Source: Paraburkholderia hospita (GTDB lineage: Bacteria > Pseudomonadota > Gammaproteobacteria > Burkholderiales > Burkholderiaceae). From it: a stretch of 64,000 nt of DNA. The DNA is taken from assembly GCF_002902965.1 (NCBI RefSeq), contig NZ_CP026107.1, positions 372,001 through 436,000 of the forward strand, given 5' to 3'. Within the stretch, counting starts at the first letter, position 1, and the number at the start of each line of letters is the position of its first letter. The notes beneath the pieces were generated by a model. The model worked only from the letters and a program-made list of their open reading frames with translations. It did not search any database and was not told where the DNA came from. A program made the translations under genes and the position numbers. Below are positions 19,234 to 28,591 of the stretch, one piece after another.

Positions 19234-20499
19234 TTACGCGAGCCACGTCCCGAAGTCGTAGTACTCGACAAGCTCGCCGTCGTTCACGGTGCCGCCCGCC
19301 CGGATGCGCGCAAGGCCCGTCGCTGCGGCCAGCGTGTTGAGCGATCCCGGGCTTTGCTGATCGAACGGATGCAGTTGTGGTGTGCCGTCGGGCGCGACGC
19401 GCAACTCGACTCGTAGGAACTCGTCGCGGTGGCCGGCAACGCGTGTGTGGCCGCTAAACGGAAGCATCTGCGTGCGACGCAGCGCAGCGCGTCGCCCCTG
19501 GAGTTGTCGCAGCATCGGGCTGACCAACAACGCAAACACGACATACGCCGCGCCCGGATTGCCCGGCAGGCACACCAGTTTCTTGCCCGCCACGGTGCCG
19601 ACGGAAAAAGGCTTGCCGGGTTTCATGCGTACTTTGCAAACCTCTAGCTCGCCCCCAAGCGAATCGAGCACGGATCGCAACAGGTCTTTCTCGCCCGTCG
19701 AAATGCCGCCCGCGCTGATGACGACATCGGAATGTGCAAGCAGATGGGCAATGGCGCCGCGCGTTTGCGCGAACTCGTCCTTTGCGTGAAGCCGCGAACT
19801 GACGGACGCGCCCATGCCGCGCACCAGTGCCGACAGCATCGGTCCGTTGCTGTCATAGCTCTGCTCGGGCCGCATCGGCTCGCCGACGCGCACAAGTTCA
19901 TCGCCCGTCGTCAGAACGCCGACGCGCAGCTTGCGCTGCACGCGGACCCAGTCGATTCCCTGCATTGCGAGCAATCCGACGTGTGCCGCATTCAGCACCG
20001 TGCCTTTGGCGATCAGCGTATCGCCGCGCCGTGCGAATTCCCCGCGACGCCGCACGTGTTGTCCTGCACGCACGGGCCTGTTGATCTCGATGCGTTCGCC
20101 GTCTACGGATACGTGCTCCTGCATCACGACGGTGTCAGCGCCTTCAGGAAGCAGGCTGCCTGTGAAGAGCCGCGTTGCTTTGCCCGGCTGTAGCGGCGGC
20201 GGCATCGCGCCGGCGTAATGACGGTCCTGAACAGGAAATGCAGTACTCGCGGCAAAGTCCGCGTAACGAATCGCGTAGCCGTCCATCGCGCTGTTGTCGG
20301 CATGCGGCATATCGTGAACGACGATCACGTCGTCGAGCAGCACACGCCCCGCGCATTCTTCGACCGATACCTGCTCGCATAGATCGAGAGAAAAGGTACT
20401 GGCGAGTAGCGACTGCTGCGCCGAATCGAAGTCAGCGAGCAAATCTGGTTTTTCAGCGATGCATGTGTCGGGACTTTGGCTCATTGCATCGGACCTCAT
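19234..20499 (-). CDS. moeA: Molybdopterin molybdotransferase
   Basis: A 421-residue MoeA, which inserts molybdate into adenylylated molybdopterin to give molybdenum cofactor. Recognisable blocks: A-G-R-V-L-L-D-D-V near residue 50, D-N-S-A-M-D-G-Y-A-I-R, G-D-E-L-V followed by Y-D-S-N, S-A-G-G-I-S-T-G-E-K-D (Gephyrin-like substrate loop), G-K-P-F-S-V-G and L-P-G-N-P-G-A-A. The start ATG 20499 overlaps the fdhD stop by four bases (ATGA), so it is translationally coupled to fdhD. Its place behind fdhD and a molybdopterin oxidoreductase gene shows it serves that enzyme. Confidence 0.94.
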   Translation of the reverse strand: MRSDAMSQSPDTCIAEKPDLLADFDSAQQSLLASTFSLDLCEQVSVEECAGRVLLDDVIVVHDMPHADNSAMDGYAIRYADFAASTAFPVQDRHYAGAMPPPLQPGKATRLFTGSLLPEGADTVVMQEHVSVDGERIEINRPVRAGQHVRRRGEFARRGDTLIAKGTVLNAAHVGLLAMQGIDWVRVQRKLRVGVLTTGDELVRVGEPMRPEQSYDSNGPMLSALVRGMGASVSSRLHAKDEFAQTRGAIAHLLAHSDVVISAGGISTGEKDLLRSVLDSLGGELEVCKVRMKPGKPFSVGTVAGKKLVCLPGNPGAAYVVFALLVSPMLRQLQGRRAALRRTQMLPFSGHTRVAGHRDEFLRVELRVAPDGTPQLHPFDQQSPGSLNTLAAATGLARIRAGGTVNDGELVEYYDFGTWLA

Positions 20500-21317
20500 G
20501 CCGGTTTCAACGCAGACGTTGCGCAATATTCGACGAATCCGTCCCTACGGCAAAAGCTCACGAGACGCATCTGCGCTTCATGAGCGATGCGTATCGCAAG
20601 CGACGTGGGCGCGGAAATCGTCGCGATCATCGGAATATCCAGTCTCGCCGCTTTGCGCACGAGTTCGTAGCTCGCCCTGCTGGACATGAAGACGAAGCCG
20701 CGTGTCAGATCGACGTCACGCCCTGCGAGCGTGCCGATCAGCTTGTCCAACGCATTGTGCCGGCCGACGTCTTCCATCACAGCCAGTACGGCGCCGTTCA
20801 GCGAGCACCATCCAGCAGCGTGCGCACCGCCCGTGCTACGCATCAGGTTCTGCCATTCGGGAAACTCTCTCGCGGCGCGCCCGATCGCCGCCGCACTCAC
20901 TTCGCGCGCGGCGCTCGAATCGCGGACAGGCTGCGGTTGAAGGTCGAGCAGATCGATGCTTTCGATCCCGCATACACCGCAGCCGGTCCGGCCAGCTAGC
21001 GTGCGCCGCGTCTGCTTGATTCGTGCGAGCGCTTCCCTGGCGACCGTCATGTCAATCACGACGCTGTCCGCATGACGTTCTACTGCCACGTCGAAGATAT
21101 CGGCGGCGCGATCGACAAGTCCTTCCGTCAACGAAAACCCCACGGCGAACGCTTCGAGGTCGCATGGCGTGCACATCATCACGGCGTGCGAAATGCCGTT
21201 GTACACGAGGGAAACGGGCATTTCCTGCACGACGAGATCGTCCGCCACGCTGACGGCGCTGTCGCGCACGCGGGTCACACGCTGCTGCACCGTACCGTCG
21301 CACTCCGTCAGGTCCAT
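20496..21317 (-). CDS. fdhD: Formate dehydrogenase accessory sulfurtransferase
   Basis: A 273-residue FdhD. This protein carries sulfur from IscS to the molybdenum cofactor and is needed for active formate dehydrogenases. The catalytic cysteine motif C-G-V-C-G is present at about residues 121-125. The E-D-V-G-R-H-N-A-L-D-K block and the F-M-S-S-R-A-S-Y-E-L-V-R-K-A segment are also intact. ATG 21317 begins M-D-L-T-E. The gene is upstream of moeA and downstream of the cytochrome bd genes on the same strand. Presence beside the YdeP/FdhF-type gene argues that enzyme needs a sulfurated Mo centre. Confidence 0.95.
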   Translation of the reverse strand: MDLTECDGTVQQRVTRVRDSAVSVADDLVVQEMPVSLVYNGISHAVMMCTPCDLEAFAVGFSLTEGLVDRAADIFDVAVERHADSVVIDMTVAREALARIKQTRRTLAGRTGCGVCGIESIDLLDLQPQPVRDSSAAREVSAAAIGRAAREFPEWQNLMRSTGGAHAAGWCSLNGAVLAVMEDVGRHNALDKLIGTLAGRDVDLTRGFVFMSSRASYELVRKAARLDIPMIATISAPTSLAIRIAHEAQMRLVSFCRRDGFVEYCATSALKPA

Positions 21318-21428
21318 ATTCTCAATTCCGTTGCAATGCGTGACACTGTTCCCGCCAGTCTACAAAGATGCATAGTGCGATGAAATCACACAAAGGTATG
21401 CGGCTTTAAGCCGCGCGTCTGACGCATA

Positions 21429-21460
21429 CGCCGGTGCGCGCGTCGAGTGCGGCACCGGCG
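21429..21460 (-). terminator. Hairpin after the bd-oxidase subunit II gene
   Basis: Arms CGCCGGTGC (21429-21437) and GCACCGGCG (21452-21460) pair perfectly and lie about 20 bases beyond the stop of the cytochrome subunit II gene on the minus strand. No T-run follows, so it may be a factor-dependent 3' end structure. Confidence 0.4.
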
Positions 21461-21480
21461 TTGCGTGGCGGGCGTGAGAA

Positions 21481-22467
21481 TCAGTGCTTGATGGGCACGA
21501 CCTTGCCGCGGAACAGGTGGTACTGGAACAGGTTGTAGCCGATCATGACCGGGAACACGATGCCGATGCCGAACAGCATGAACACGAGCGTCGTGCCGTC
21601 CGATGCAGCAGATGCAATCGACAGTTGTCCGGGCACGATGTACGGGAACAGGCTGATCGCGAGACCCGCGAACGACACGACGAACAACACCATCGACGCA
21701 ATGAACGGGCTATGTTCGCCGCGCATCCGGATCGCGTAGAGGATATACACGAACGCGGCGGCGGCCAGCACGGCAAGCGCGAGCAGTACATGGAAAACGC
21801 CGACGTCGTCCCAGCGCGTCACCCCAACAGTGGTGATCTTCACGGTGCCCAGCGACACCACGATGGCGGCGATCACCGTTGTGAAGACCGCGTAGGTTGC
21901 GTAACGGCGCGAAGCGTCCTCGATGGCGCCCGTCGTCTTCTTGATGAGCCACGTCGCACCGAGCAGCGAGTAGCCGGACACCACGCCGATCGCTGTGATC
22001 GCGATGAAGGCGGCGCTGTCGACGCCCGGGACCAATCCCGTCAACACCTTGCCGAGCACGATGCCCTGGCAGATCGCGGTGAGCAGGCTGCCAATGCCGA
22101 ACACGGCATCCCAGACCCGCTTGCTGCGATGGGCCGCATGGCGGAACTCGATCGACGCCCCGCGCATGATGAGGCTCGCGATCAGCAGCATCACGGGCAC
22201 GTAGAGCTGGGTGAGCAGCAGCGAGTACGCCGCCGGGAACGCGCCGAACAGCGCGCCGCCGAGTGCGACCAGCCACGTTTCGTTGGCATCCCATACGTGA
22301 CCGATCGACTGGATCATGACGTCGCGGTCCGATTCGTCGCGCCGGAACAGCGTGAGGATGCCGACGCCAAGGTCGAAGCCGTCCGTCACCACGTAGAAGA
22401 CGAGCATGAGTCCGATGATGCCGAACCATGCGTTACTGAGTAATTCCTGTGTTGTCACGGCGTTCAT
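21481..22467 (-). CDS. cioB: Cytochrome bd-type quinol oxidase subunit II (CioB-like)
   Basis: A 328-residue integral membrane protein with about eight to nine helices and the CydB signature near the start (F-Y-V-V-T-D-G-F-D-L-G-V-G-I-L-T and W-D-A-N-E-T-W-L-V). The length is short for E. coli CydB but normal for the cyanide-insensitive oxidase branch (CioB). It pairs with subunit I encoded 22 bases upstream to form the quinol:O2 oxidoreductase in the inner membrane, which does not pump protons and tolerates inhibitors. Confidence 0.93.
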   Translation of the reverse strand: MNAVTTQELLSNAWFGIIGLMLVFYVVTDGFDLGVGILTLFRRDESDRDVMIQSIGHVWDANETWLVALGGALFGAFPAAYSLLLTQLYVPVMLLIASLIMRGASIEFRHAAHRSKRVWDAVFGIGSLLTAICQGIVLGKVLTGLVPGVDSAAFIAITAIGVVSGYSLLGATWLIKKTTGAIEDASRRYATYAVFTTVIAAIVVSLGTVKITTVGVTRWDDVGVFHVLLALAVLAAAAFVYILYAIRMRGEHSPFIASMVLFVVSFAGLAISLFPYIVPGQLSIASAASDGTTLVFMLFGIGIVFPVMIGYNLFQYHLFRGKVVPIKH

Positions 22468-22489
22468 TTTTCAGCCTGTCGATAAGAGA

Positions 22490-23896
22490 TCAGTATTCGA
22501 TTGCCTGTTGCGTCGTGCGCGGCGCGGGTTCGGCGGGCGGCGTCAGCGTCAGGTCGGGGCCGTTCTTGAGCCAGCGTCGCGCGAAGACGAAGAACGACGT
22601 GATCAGCACCACATAGAACGCCGCGAACATCAGCATGCTGCCGCTGATCGCCGTCGGCGAGATCGCGGACGCGGCGTGCTCGGTGCGCAACAGTCCATAC
22701 ACGACCCACGGCTGGCGACCGACTTCGCGCACGATCCAGCCGCATTCCACCGCGATATACGGCAGCGGAATGGCAAGCACCCACGCGAGGAACAGCTTCT
22801 TCTGATCGAGCAGCGCCTGCATATTGCCGCGCGTCTTGCGGAACACATAGATCGTCCAGAATGCGAGCACCATGAACAGGAAGCCAATGCCCGCCATTGC
22901 GCGGAATGCGTAATACAGCAGCGGCAGCATCGGCGGCTGGTCGGCAACGGGAATATCCTTCAGGCCTTTAACCTGGCCGTGCAGACTGTGCGTGCCGAGC
23001 ACACTCAGCATGCCCGGTACTTCGAGCGACCAGTCGTTGCCCTGCTTCGCCTTGTCGGGCCATGCGAGCAGAGACCATGAGGCGCCCGTGCCCGGTGCAT
23101 TAGTTTCCCAGTGGCCTTCAATGGCCGCACCCTTTGCAGGCTGCGTTTCGAACACGTCGACGCCGCTCGAATCGCCAAGCCAGATCTGCACGGGGGCGAT
23201 GAACGCGAGCAAAAGCAGCGCGACCTTGAACGAGCGGACGAAAAACTCCGGGTTGCGGCGCTTGAACAGGTAGTACGCGGAGATGCCCGCCACCACGACG
23301 AGACCCGTTTCGAGCGCCGCGAACCACATGTGGCTGACGCCCCAGATCATGTCCGGATTGAAAATGGCCTTCATATAGCTCGTCACAACCAGTTTGCCGT
23401 TCTCCACGGCCACACCGGCGGGCGTTTGCATCCACGAGTTTGCGACCATGATCCAGAACGCGGACAGCGTCGAGCCGAGCGCGACCATCGCCGTCGCGAA
23501 CAGATGCACGCCCTTCGGCACGCGGCCCCATCCGAGCATCATGATGCCGACGAAGCCCGCTTCGAGCATGAACGCCATCGCGCCTTCGAAGCCGAGGATG
23601 TTGCCGAAGAATTGCCCCGTGAAGTTCGAGAACGGGCCCCAGTTGGTGCCGAACTGGAACTCCATCGGAATGCCGCTGACCACGCCGACGGCGAAGTTCA
23701 GCAAAAGCAGCTTGCTCCAGAAGCGCGCGTGCCGGTACCAGACGACTTCATTCGTCTTGACCCACAGCGTTTCCACTACGAGCAGGAACGCGGAGAGGCT
23801 GATCGTGAGAATCGGCCACAGTATGTGAAAGATCGCGGTCATCGCGAACTGGCCGCGTGCGAGGTGTAGGGCTTCCAGAGACATGACGGATACCAT
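22490..23896 (-). CDS. cioA: Cytochrome bd-type quinol oxidase subunit I (CioA-like)
   Basis: A 468-residue membrane protein carrying the haem sites of bd oxidases. The early R-G-Q-F-A-M-T-A-I-F-H block supplies the haem b595-side His, and later W-G-V-S-H-M-W-F and G-R-Q-P-W-V-V motifs are intact. The quinol-binding Q-loop is of the short type, which marks the CIO branch rather than E. coli CydA. ATG 23896 is used; ATG 23884 is possible. The operon continues into cioB and probably fdhD-moeA. No CydX/CydS-like mini-gene was seen after cioB. Linking an inhibitor-tolerant oxidase with a formate-dehydrogenase-like enzyme suggests a short quinone-linked or stress-respiration route (inference). Confidence 0.93.
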   Translation of the reverse strand: MVSVMSLEALHLARGQFAMTAIFHILWPILTISLSAFLLVVETLWVKTNEVVWYRHARFWSKLLLLNFAVGVVSGIPMEFQFGTNWGPFSNFTGQFFGNILGFEGAMAFMLEAGFVGIMMLGWGRVPKGVHLFATAMVALGSTLSAFWIMVANSWMQTPAGVAVENGKLVVTSYMKAIFNPDMIWGVSHMWFAALETGLVVVAGISAYYLFKRRNPEFFVRSFKVALLLLAFIAPVQIWLGDSSGVDVFETQPAKGAAIEGHWETNAPGTGASWSLLAWPDKAKQGNDWSLEVPGMLSVLGTHSLHGQVKGLKDIPVADQPPMLPLLYYAFRAMAGIGFLFMVLAFWTIYVFRKTRGNMQALLDQKKLFLAWVLAIPLPYIAVECGWIVREVGRQPWVVYGLLRTEHAASAISPTAISGSMLMFAAFYVVLITSFFVFARRWLKNGPDLTLTPPAEPAPRTTQQAIEY

Positions 23897-23964
23897 TTTC
23901 CAGGTTGACGCCGGGCGCGAAGGGGACGCCGCGCCCGGCGCGATACAAAAGTGACGCTGACGGC

Positions 23965-26346
23965 TCAGAACGGATGCGCGACGGCCGGTTCGGCGGAGTG
24001 ATGCAGCAACACCGGAATCGACTTCGAGGTCGGCGTATTGCAGACGTCGCCCACGCTATGCAGCGGCACGAGCGGATTGGTCTCCGGGTAGTAAGCCCCA
24101 ATACAGCCGCGCGGAATGTCGTATTCGACGAGGCGGAACGAATTCGCACGGCGTTCGATGCCGTCATCCCAGACCGTCGTCATGTCGACCCAGTCGCCAT
24201 TCTTGAATCCCAGCATTTCGATATCGGCGGGATTGATGAAGACCACGCGGCGTTGGCCGAACACACCGCGATAACGATCGTCGAGCGCGTAGACGGTGGT
24301 GTTGTACTGATCGTGCGAGCGCGTGGTCATCAGCGTCATCAGACGTTCGCCGTGAATCTTTTGCGCGCGCTTGATAGGCGTGTCTTCCTGAACGGCATGG
24401 ACGACGAAGTTCGCCTTACCCGTCGACGTCTCCCATTCGAGTTCGCGCGATGCGACGCGCAGATGGAAGCCGCCCGGATGCCTGATGCGTTCGTTGTAGT
24501 TGGCGAAGTCGTCGAACACCTTGGCGATGTCGTCGCGGATCAGCGAATAGTCGTCGGCAAATGCGAGCCAGTTGACCTTGCTGTCGCCGAGCGTTGCATG
24601 CGCGATGTTCGCGACGATGGCCGTCTCGGACATCAAATGCTTCGAAGCGGGCGTATTCATGCCATACGAGATGTGCACCATGCTCATCGAGTCTTCGACC
24701 GTCACGCCTTGCGAGACGCCGTTGCGGACGTCGATTTCCGTGCGGCCCATCGTCGGCAGAATGAGGGCGTGCTTGCCGTGCACGAGATGGCTGCGGTTGA
24801 GCTTGGTCGTGATGTGAACCGTCAGATCGCAGGCACGCAGCCCGTCCCATGTGCGGTACGTGTCGGGCGTCGCCATGGCGAAATTGCCGCCCAGTCCGAT
24901 GAAAACCTTCACATGACCTTCGAGCATGCCCTCCACGGTTTCGACCACGTCCAGTCCTTGCCCGCGAGGAGGCTCGAAACTGTAGACCTGCGCAAGGCGG
25001 TCGAGGAACTCAGCCGTTGGTCGTTCTTCGATACCAACCGTGCGGTTGCCTTGCACGTTCGAATGTCCGCGCACCGGGCAAAGACCCGCACCGAGCCGGC
25101 CGATATTGCCCTTCATCATCATCAGGTTCGACAGGATGTGAACCGTCTGATGCGAATGCTTGTGCTGGGTAAGGCCCATGCCCCATGTCGCGATGGTGCG
25201 CTTGCCGTTCGCATAGATACGGCCGAGCGCTTCGATATCTTCGCGCGCGACACCCGATTCGCGTTCGAGCAGCGACCAGTCTTCATTGCGCAGGTCTTCG
25301 GCGAATGCTTCGAAGCCGAGCGTATGACGCGCGATGAAGTCGAGATCGAGCACGCGTTCCGTGCCGTTTTCGACGGCAATGTCGTCCAGTTCCAGAATAT
25401 GCTTTGCGACGCCTTTGATCAGCGCGAAGTCGCCGCCGAGTTTCGGCTGGATGAACAGCGATGCGATTTTTGTGCTGCCCATCGTCAGCATTTCGACGGG
25501 GTGCTGCGGGCTCGCGAAGCGTTCCAGTCCGCGCTCGCGCAGCGGATTGACGGACACGATGGTCGCGCCGCGACGCGCGGCTTCGCGCAGCTCGCCGAGC
25601 ATGCGCGGGTGATTCGTCGCCGGGTTCTGGCCGAAGATGATGATCGTGTCAGCGTGCTCGAAGTCTTCGAGCGTCACGGTCCCTTTGTCGACGCCGACGG
25701 TGCCGGGGAGGCCTCGGCTCGTTGCTTCGTGGCACATGTTCGAGCAGTCGGGGAAATTGTTGGTGCCAAACATCCGCACGAACAGTTGATACACGTACGC
25801 GGCTTCGTTGCTGGCACGGCCCGACGTGTAGAACGCGGCCTCGTGCGGCGACGCCAGCTTGTTCAGATGCCCGGCGATCAGTGCGAATGCGTTGTTCCAC
25901 TCGATCGGCTTGTACGTGTCGGTCATCGGGTCGTACACCATCGGCTCGGTCAACCGGCCATGCTGCTCAAGCTCGTAGTCGGTCTGCTTCATCAGCGCTT
26001 CTGTCGTGTTCGCCGCGAAGAAGTCGCGCGTGACGCGCTTGGTCGTCGCTTCGGCGGCAACGGCCTTCACGCCGTTCTCGCAGAACTCGAAGGTGGATGC
26101 GTGCTCGCGATCGGGCCATGCACAACCCGGGCAATCGAAACCATCGGGTTGGTTCTGCTTGAAGAGCGTGCGGTAGCTTCCGCCTGCCACCCGCTCCTTG
26201 ATCAGATTGATGGCGACGTACTTGAGTGCGCCCCAGCCCGCTGCGGGGTGATGATATGGCTCGATACGGCCCTGCTGCTTCGGTTTGTCCATGAGTTCGG
26301 CTCCCGTTGACTGTGCTGCGCTGAAGCCTGGAAACAGGTTCTTCAT
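23965..26346 (-). CDS. FdhF/YdeP-family molybdopterin oxidoreductase
   Basis: A 793-residue protein of the YdeP branch of formate-dehydrogenase-H-like enzymes. An N-terminal C-P-G-C-A-W-P motif takes the place of the usual four-Cys iron-sulfur cluster region. The middle has molybdopterin-guanine-dinucleotide-binding blocks (T-I-I-I-F-G-Q-N-P-A-T-N-H-P-R, M-K-G-N-I-G-R-L-G-A-G). The C-terminal cofactor-binding domain has R-S-H-D-Q-Y-N-T-T-V-Y and Y-Y-P-E-T-N-P-L-V-P. I see no Cys or Sec at the position that ligates Mo in true formate dehydrogenases (the segment is S-R-G-L-P-G-T-V-G-V-D-K-G). The reaction is therefore uncertain; YdeP in E. coli is linked to acid resistance. It is followed by cioAB, fdhD and moeA on the same strand. 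Confidence 0.9.
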   Translation of the reverse strand: MKNLFPGFSAAQSTGAELMDKPKQQGRIEPYHHPAAGWGALKYVAINLIKERVAGGSYRTLFKQNQPDGFDCPGCAWPDREHASTFEFCENGVKAVAAEATTKRVTRDFFAANTTEALMKQTDYELEQHGRLTEPMVYDPMTDTYKPIEWNNAFALIAGHLNKLASPHEAAFYTSGRASNEAAYVYQLFVRMFGTNNFPDCSNMCHEATSRGLPGTVGVDKGTVTLEDFEHADTIIIFGQNPATNHPRMLGELREAARRGATIVSVNPLRERGLERFASPQHPVEMLTMGSTKIASLFIQPKLGGDFALIKGVAKHILELDDIAVENGTERVLDLDFIARHTLGFEAFAEDLRNEDWSLLERESGVAREDIEALGRIYANGKRTIATWGMGLTQHKHSHQTVHILSNLMMMKGNIGRLGAGLCPVRGHSNVQGNRTVGIEERPTAEFLDRLAQVYSFEPPRGQGLDVVETVEGMLEGHVKVFIGLGGNFAMATPDTYRTWDGLRACDLTVHITTKLNRSHLVHGKHALILPTMGRTEIDVRNGVSQGVTVEDSMSMVHISYGMNTPASKHLMSETAIVANIAHATLGDSKVNWLAFADDYSLIRDDIAKVFDDFANYNERIRHPGGFHLRVASRELEWETSTGKANFVVHAVQEDTPIKRAQKIHGERLMTLMTTRSHDQYNTTVYALDDRYRGVFGQRRVVFINPADIEMLGFKNGDWVDMTTVWDDGIERRANSFRLVEYDIPRGCIGAYYPETNPLVPLHSVGDVCNTPTSKSIPVLLHHSAEPAVAHPF

Positions 26347-26590
26347 TCACGCATCCGACTGGAGGGAAGAATAGATTCAAATACAGTTGACCGGAGCGCA
26401 CACATTGACGGGGTGCTGAAGAGTACAGTTGGAAAAGCACGGCTGTACTGCCGTCTTCACTGCGAAATAAGACCGGATAGCGCGCCTTCTTTCGTAAATG
26501 CACGCTTCGTTCTTCTGCGCAATGCAGTGCTTCGGAGAAAGTGCGAACCGCGCGTTCGTGACTACAATCGCGCCGTCTTTGTGAACTGTG

Positions 26591-26902
26591 ATGGAGATGG
26601 AATTGGATAGCGAAGCCGTACCCGCAAGCATCGAATTCGACGCGGTGTTTATCGATGTGCTCGAACAGCTGTGGACTGCATTTAATGAGGAGCGCGAGGA
26701 ACCCTGGTCGCTTGCGAAGTTATCGAAGCGTAGCGCGTTGCCGATGAGCACGTTGCGCAGGGCGTTGACCGATCTTGAGTCGGCGGATCTGGTTAGGTTT
26801 GAAGTCGCAGACGATGGGCGCGGCTATGCGGCGCTATCCGAAGAAGGCGCGCTGTTGAGCGAAGAGCTGTTTGGGTTTGTGATGTCGAAGCAGTCGCAGT
26901 GA
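26591..26902 (+). CDS. Small winged-helix regulator divergent from the molybdoenzyme gene
   Basis: A 103-residue MarR/IclR-like winged helix: D-V-L-E-Q-L-W-T-A-F helix, W-S-L-A-K-L-S-K-R-S-A-L-P-M-S-T-L-R-R-A-L-T-D-L recognition unit, then a wing (V-R-F-E-V-A-D-D-G-R-G-Y-A-A-L) and a final helix. ATG 26591, GTG 26588 and ATG 26597 are all possible starts; no strong ribosome site separates them. It faces the FdhF-like gene across about 245 bases, so it is a good candidate for controlling that operon. Confidence 0.8.
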   Translation: MEMELDSEAVPASIEFDAVFIDVLEQLWTAFNEEREEPWSLAKLSKRSALPMSTLRRALTDLESADLVRFEVADDGRGYAALSEEGALLSEELFGFVMSKQSQ

Positions 26903-26981
26903 TTGCGACGCTGGAGGGCGAATTATGGCGTTCGATGTTGCCGGCTAATCCGTCACGAAGATGGATCAGCCGGCGATGCCT

Positions 26982-27305
26982 TCAGTGGTGGTCATAGGTT
27001 GGGCTGGAAGACGGAGTCAGTGTGTCCGTTGAGCGATGGCCCGACTGCGAGTCTCCAGTCGTGGACGGTCCATATCCGCTGTTTTGTGCTTGCTGGTTTT
27101 GCGCGGCGACTTTCGCTTCGGCAGCCTGGATCTTGTCGGGGTAGTCCGTGTCGCTGAAGTCCCATGGGTGGTAGCCCGCATTTTCCAACTGCACCAGTTC
27201 GGCTTTTACCTGTGCGCGTGTGACGGGTTGGGTGGTCTGCGCGAAAGACGTCAGCGGCATTGCAATCGCTGCGACCAGTGCAGCAGCCTTCAACAAGTTC
27301 TTCAT
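26982..27305 (-). CDS. DUF4148 small periplasmic protein
   Basis: A 107-residue protein with a signal peptide (K-N-L-L-K-A-A-A-L-V-A-A-I-A-M-P-L-T-S-F-A, cleaved before Q). It carries the DUF4148 core T-R-A-Q-V-K-A-E-L-V-Q-L-E-N-A-G-Y plus Y-P-x-x-I-Q-A-A-E-A-K-V-A-A-Q, followed by a Ser/Thr-rich disordered tail. GAGG is 8 bases before ATG. DUF4148 proteins are numerous in Burkholderia and have no assigned role. Confidence 0.88.
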   Translation of the reverse strand: MKNLLKAAALVAAIAMPLTSFAQTTQPVTRAQVKAELVQLENAGYHPWDFSDTDYPDKIQAAEAKVAAQNQQAQNSGYGPSTTGDSQSGHRSTDTLTPSSSPTYDHH

Positions 27306-27549
27306 GATCTCTACCTCGTGGCTGGGCCAGTAACATCGCGAAGCGTTTGTTCGCGAATCTGAGGTTCAGTCTAGGCGCCCAGCGCGCGGGGATAAACACG
27401 CTCGCCTTGAAATCTGCTTTGCCGAATGTCGTGGAATCCGGTCAGCGCATTACCTCTCGATGGACAAGGCAATCTTGCTGAAATATCGCGCAATATCGCG
27501 AGTGCTTCATGCAAGAATCCGACGCAGATGAACATTGAAGAGCGTCACG

Positions 27550-28485
27550 ATGGATACTTTCGAAAACATGCGTATGTTCATGCGCGTCGTCGAAACAGGG
27601 AGTTTCACGGCGGCGGCACGCGATGTCGGAACGACAGTCGGGAATGCATCGAGAGCCGTGAGCGATCTCGAGTTGCGCCTCAGCACCCGCTTGCTGAATC
27701 GCACGACACGCCGCATCTCGCCGACGGAAGCAGGCCAGCGATACCTGCAGCAGTGCGTCCACATTCTTGCTAGCGTCGACGAGGCGGAAACAGAAGCAGA
27801 AAGCGGTCTGCCCAACCCGTCCGGAAAGTTGAAGATCCATTCCGTCACAGGCTTTGGGCAGCACTATGTCGTTCCCGTCATCTCACGTTATCGCGAACGC
27901 TTTCCGAATGTGCAGATCGAACTCACGCTGGCTCAGCGAGTGCCCGATCTGATCGAGGAAGGGTATGACGTCTCGCTGGTCCAGGGGGCGGAGCTTGCAG
28001 AGTGCGGCTTGTTGTCGCAACGTGTCGGCAGCGCGCACAGCATTCTTTGTGCGTCGCCGGAGTATGTGGAGCGTCACGGTTCGCCGGCCTCGCTCGCCCA
28101 GCTGCACCAGCATGCATGCCTCGAATTGCGGTCGCCGCTTGCGCCACAAAGTGAGTGGCATTTCGACGGACCGGATGGCGAAGAATCGGCCGTGCCGGGA
28201 AGGATCGTATTCTCCGTCAATCTGGCCGATGCGATGGCAGTGGCATTGTGTCGCGGGATGGGTGTGGGCATTCTGCCGATCGCGGATGCGCTGCCGCATT
28301 TGCGCGCTGGAAAGCTCGTTCATCTGTTACCCGAGTACAGCTCGCAACAGGTTCAGTACGTTGCGATTTATCCGCCGCGACACTCGTTCAATACCAGGCT
28401 GAAGACGTGGATTCAGTTCTTGCGTGAGCAGTTGCCGAATCTCACCGTCGCGCAAAATACCTGGACGGAAAATCTTCGGTCGTGA
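27550..28485 (+). CDS. LysR-family regulator
   Basis: A 311-residue LysR regulator starting M-D-T-F-E-N-M-R-M-F-M-R-V-V-E-T-G-S-F-T-A-A-A-R-D-V-G. The helix-turn-helix is followed by the L-K-I-H-S-V-T-G-F-G-Q-H-Y-V-V-P-V-I segment at the start of the effector domain. ATG 27550 is chosen over an upstream in-frame TTG because the family begins here. It is divergent from the DUF4148 gene and upstream of the PsiE-like gene; its target is not apparent. It belongs to the same LysR subgroup as the gene at 18.1 kb. Confidence 0.9.
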   Translation: MDTFENMRMFMRVVETGSFTAAARDVGTTVGNASRAVSDLELRLSTRLLNRTTRRISPTEAGQRYLQQCVHILASVDEAETEAESGLPNPSGKLKIHSVTGFGQHYVVPVISRYRERFPNVQIELTLAQRVPDLIEEGYDVSLVQGAELAECGLLSQRVGSAHSILCASPEYVERHGSPASLAQLHQHACLELRSPLAPQSEWHFDGPDGEESAVPGRIVFSVNLADAMAVALCRGMGVGILPIADALPHLRAGKLVHLLPEYSSQQVQYVAIYPPRHSFNTRLKTWIQFLREQLPNLTVAQNTWTENLRS

Positions 28486-28591
28486 CACGCTTTCTGTGCT
28501 TCACATGAAGCGATGGATGTGTACGTCATTCGGACTAGTTGGACGCGATAAGCTCTGTGCCATTGCATGCTGAGATGGCGAGATTGTCGAT

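Noticed and set aside
23905..26310. 801-codon plus-strand open frame
   Set aside because: Antisense shadow of the molybdopterin oxidoreductase gene.
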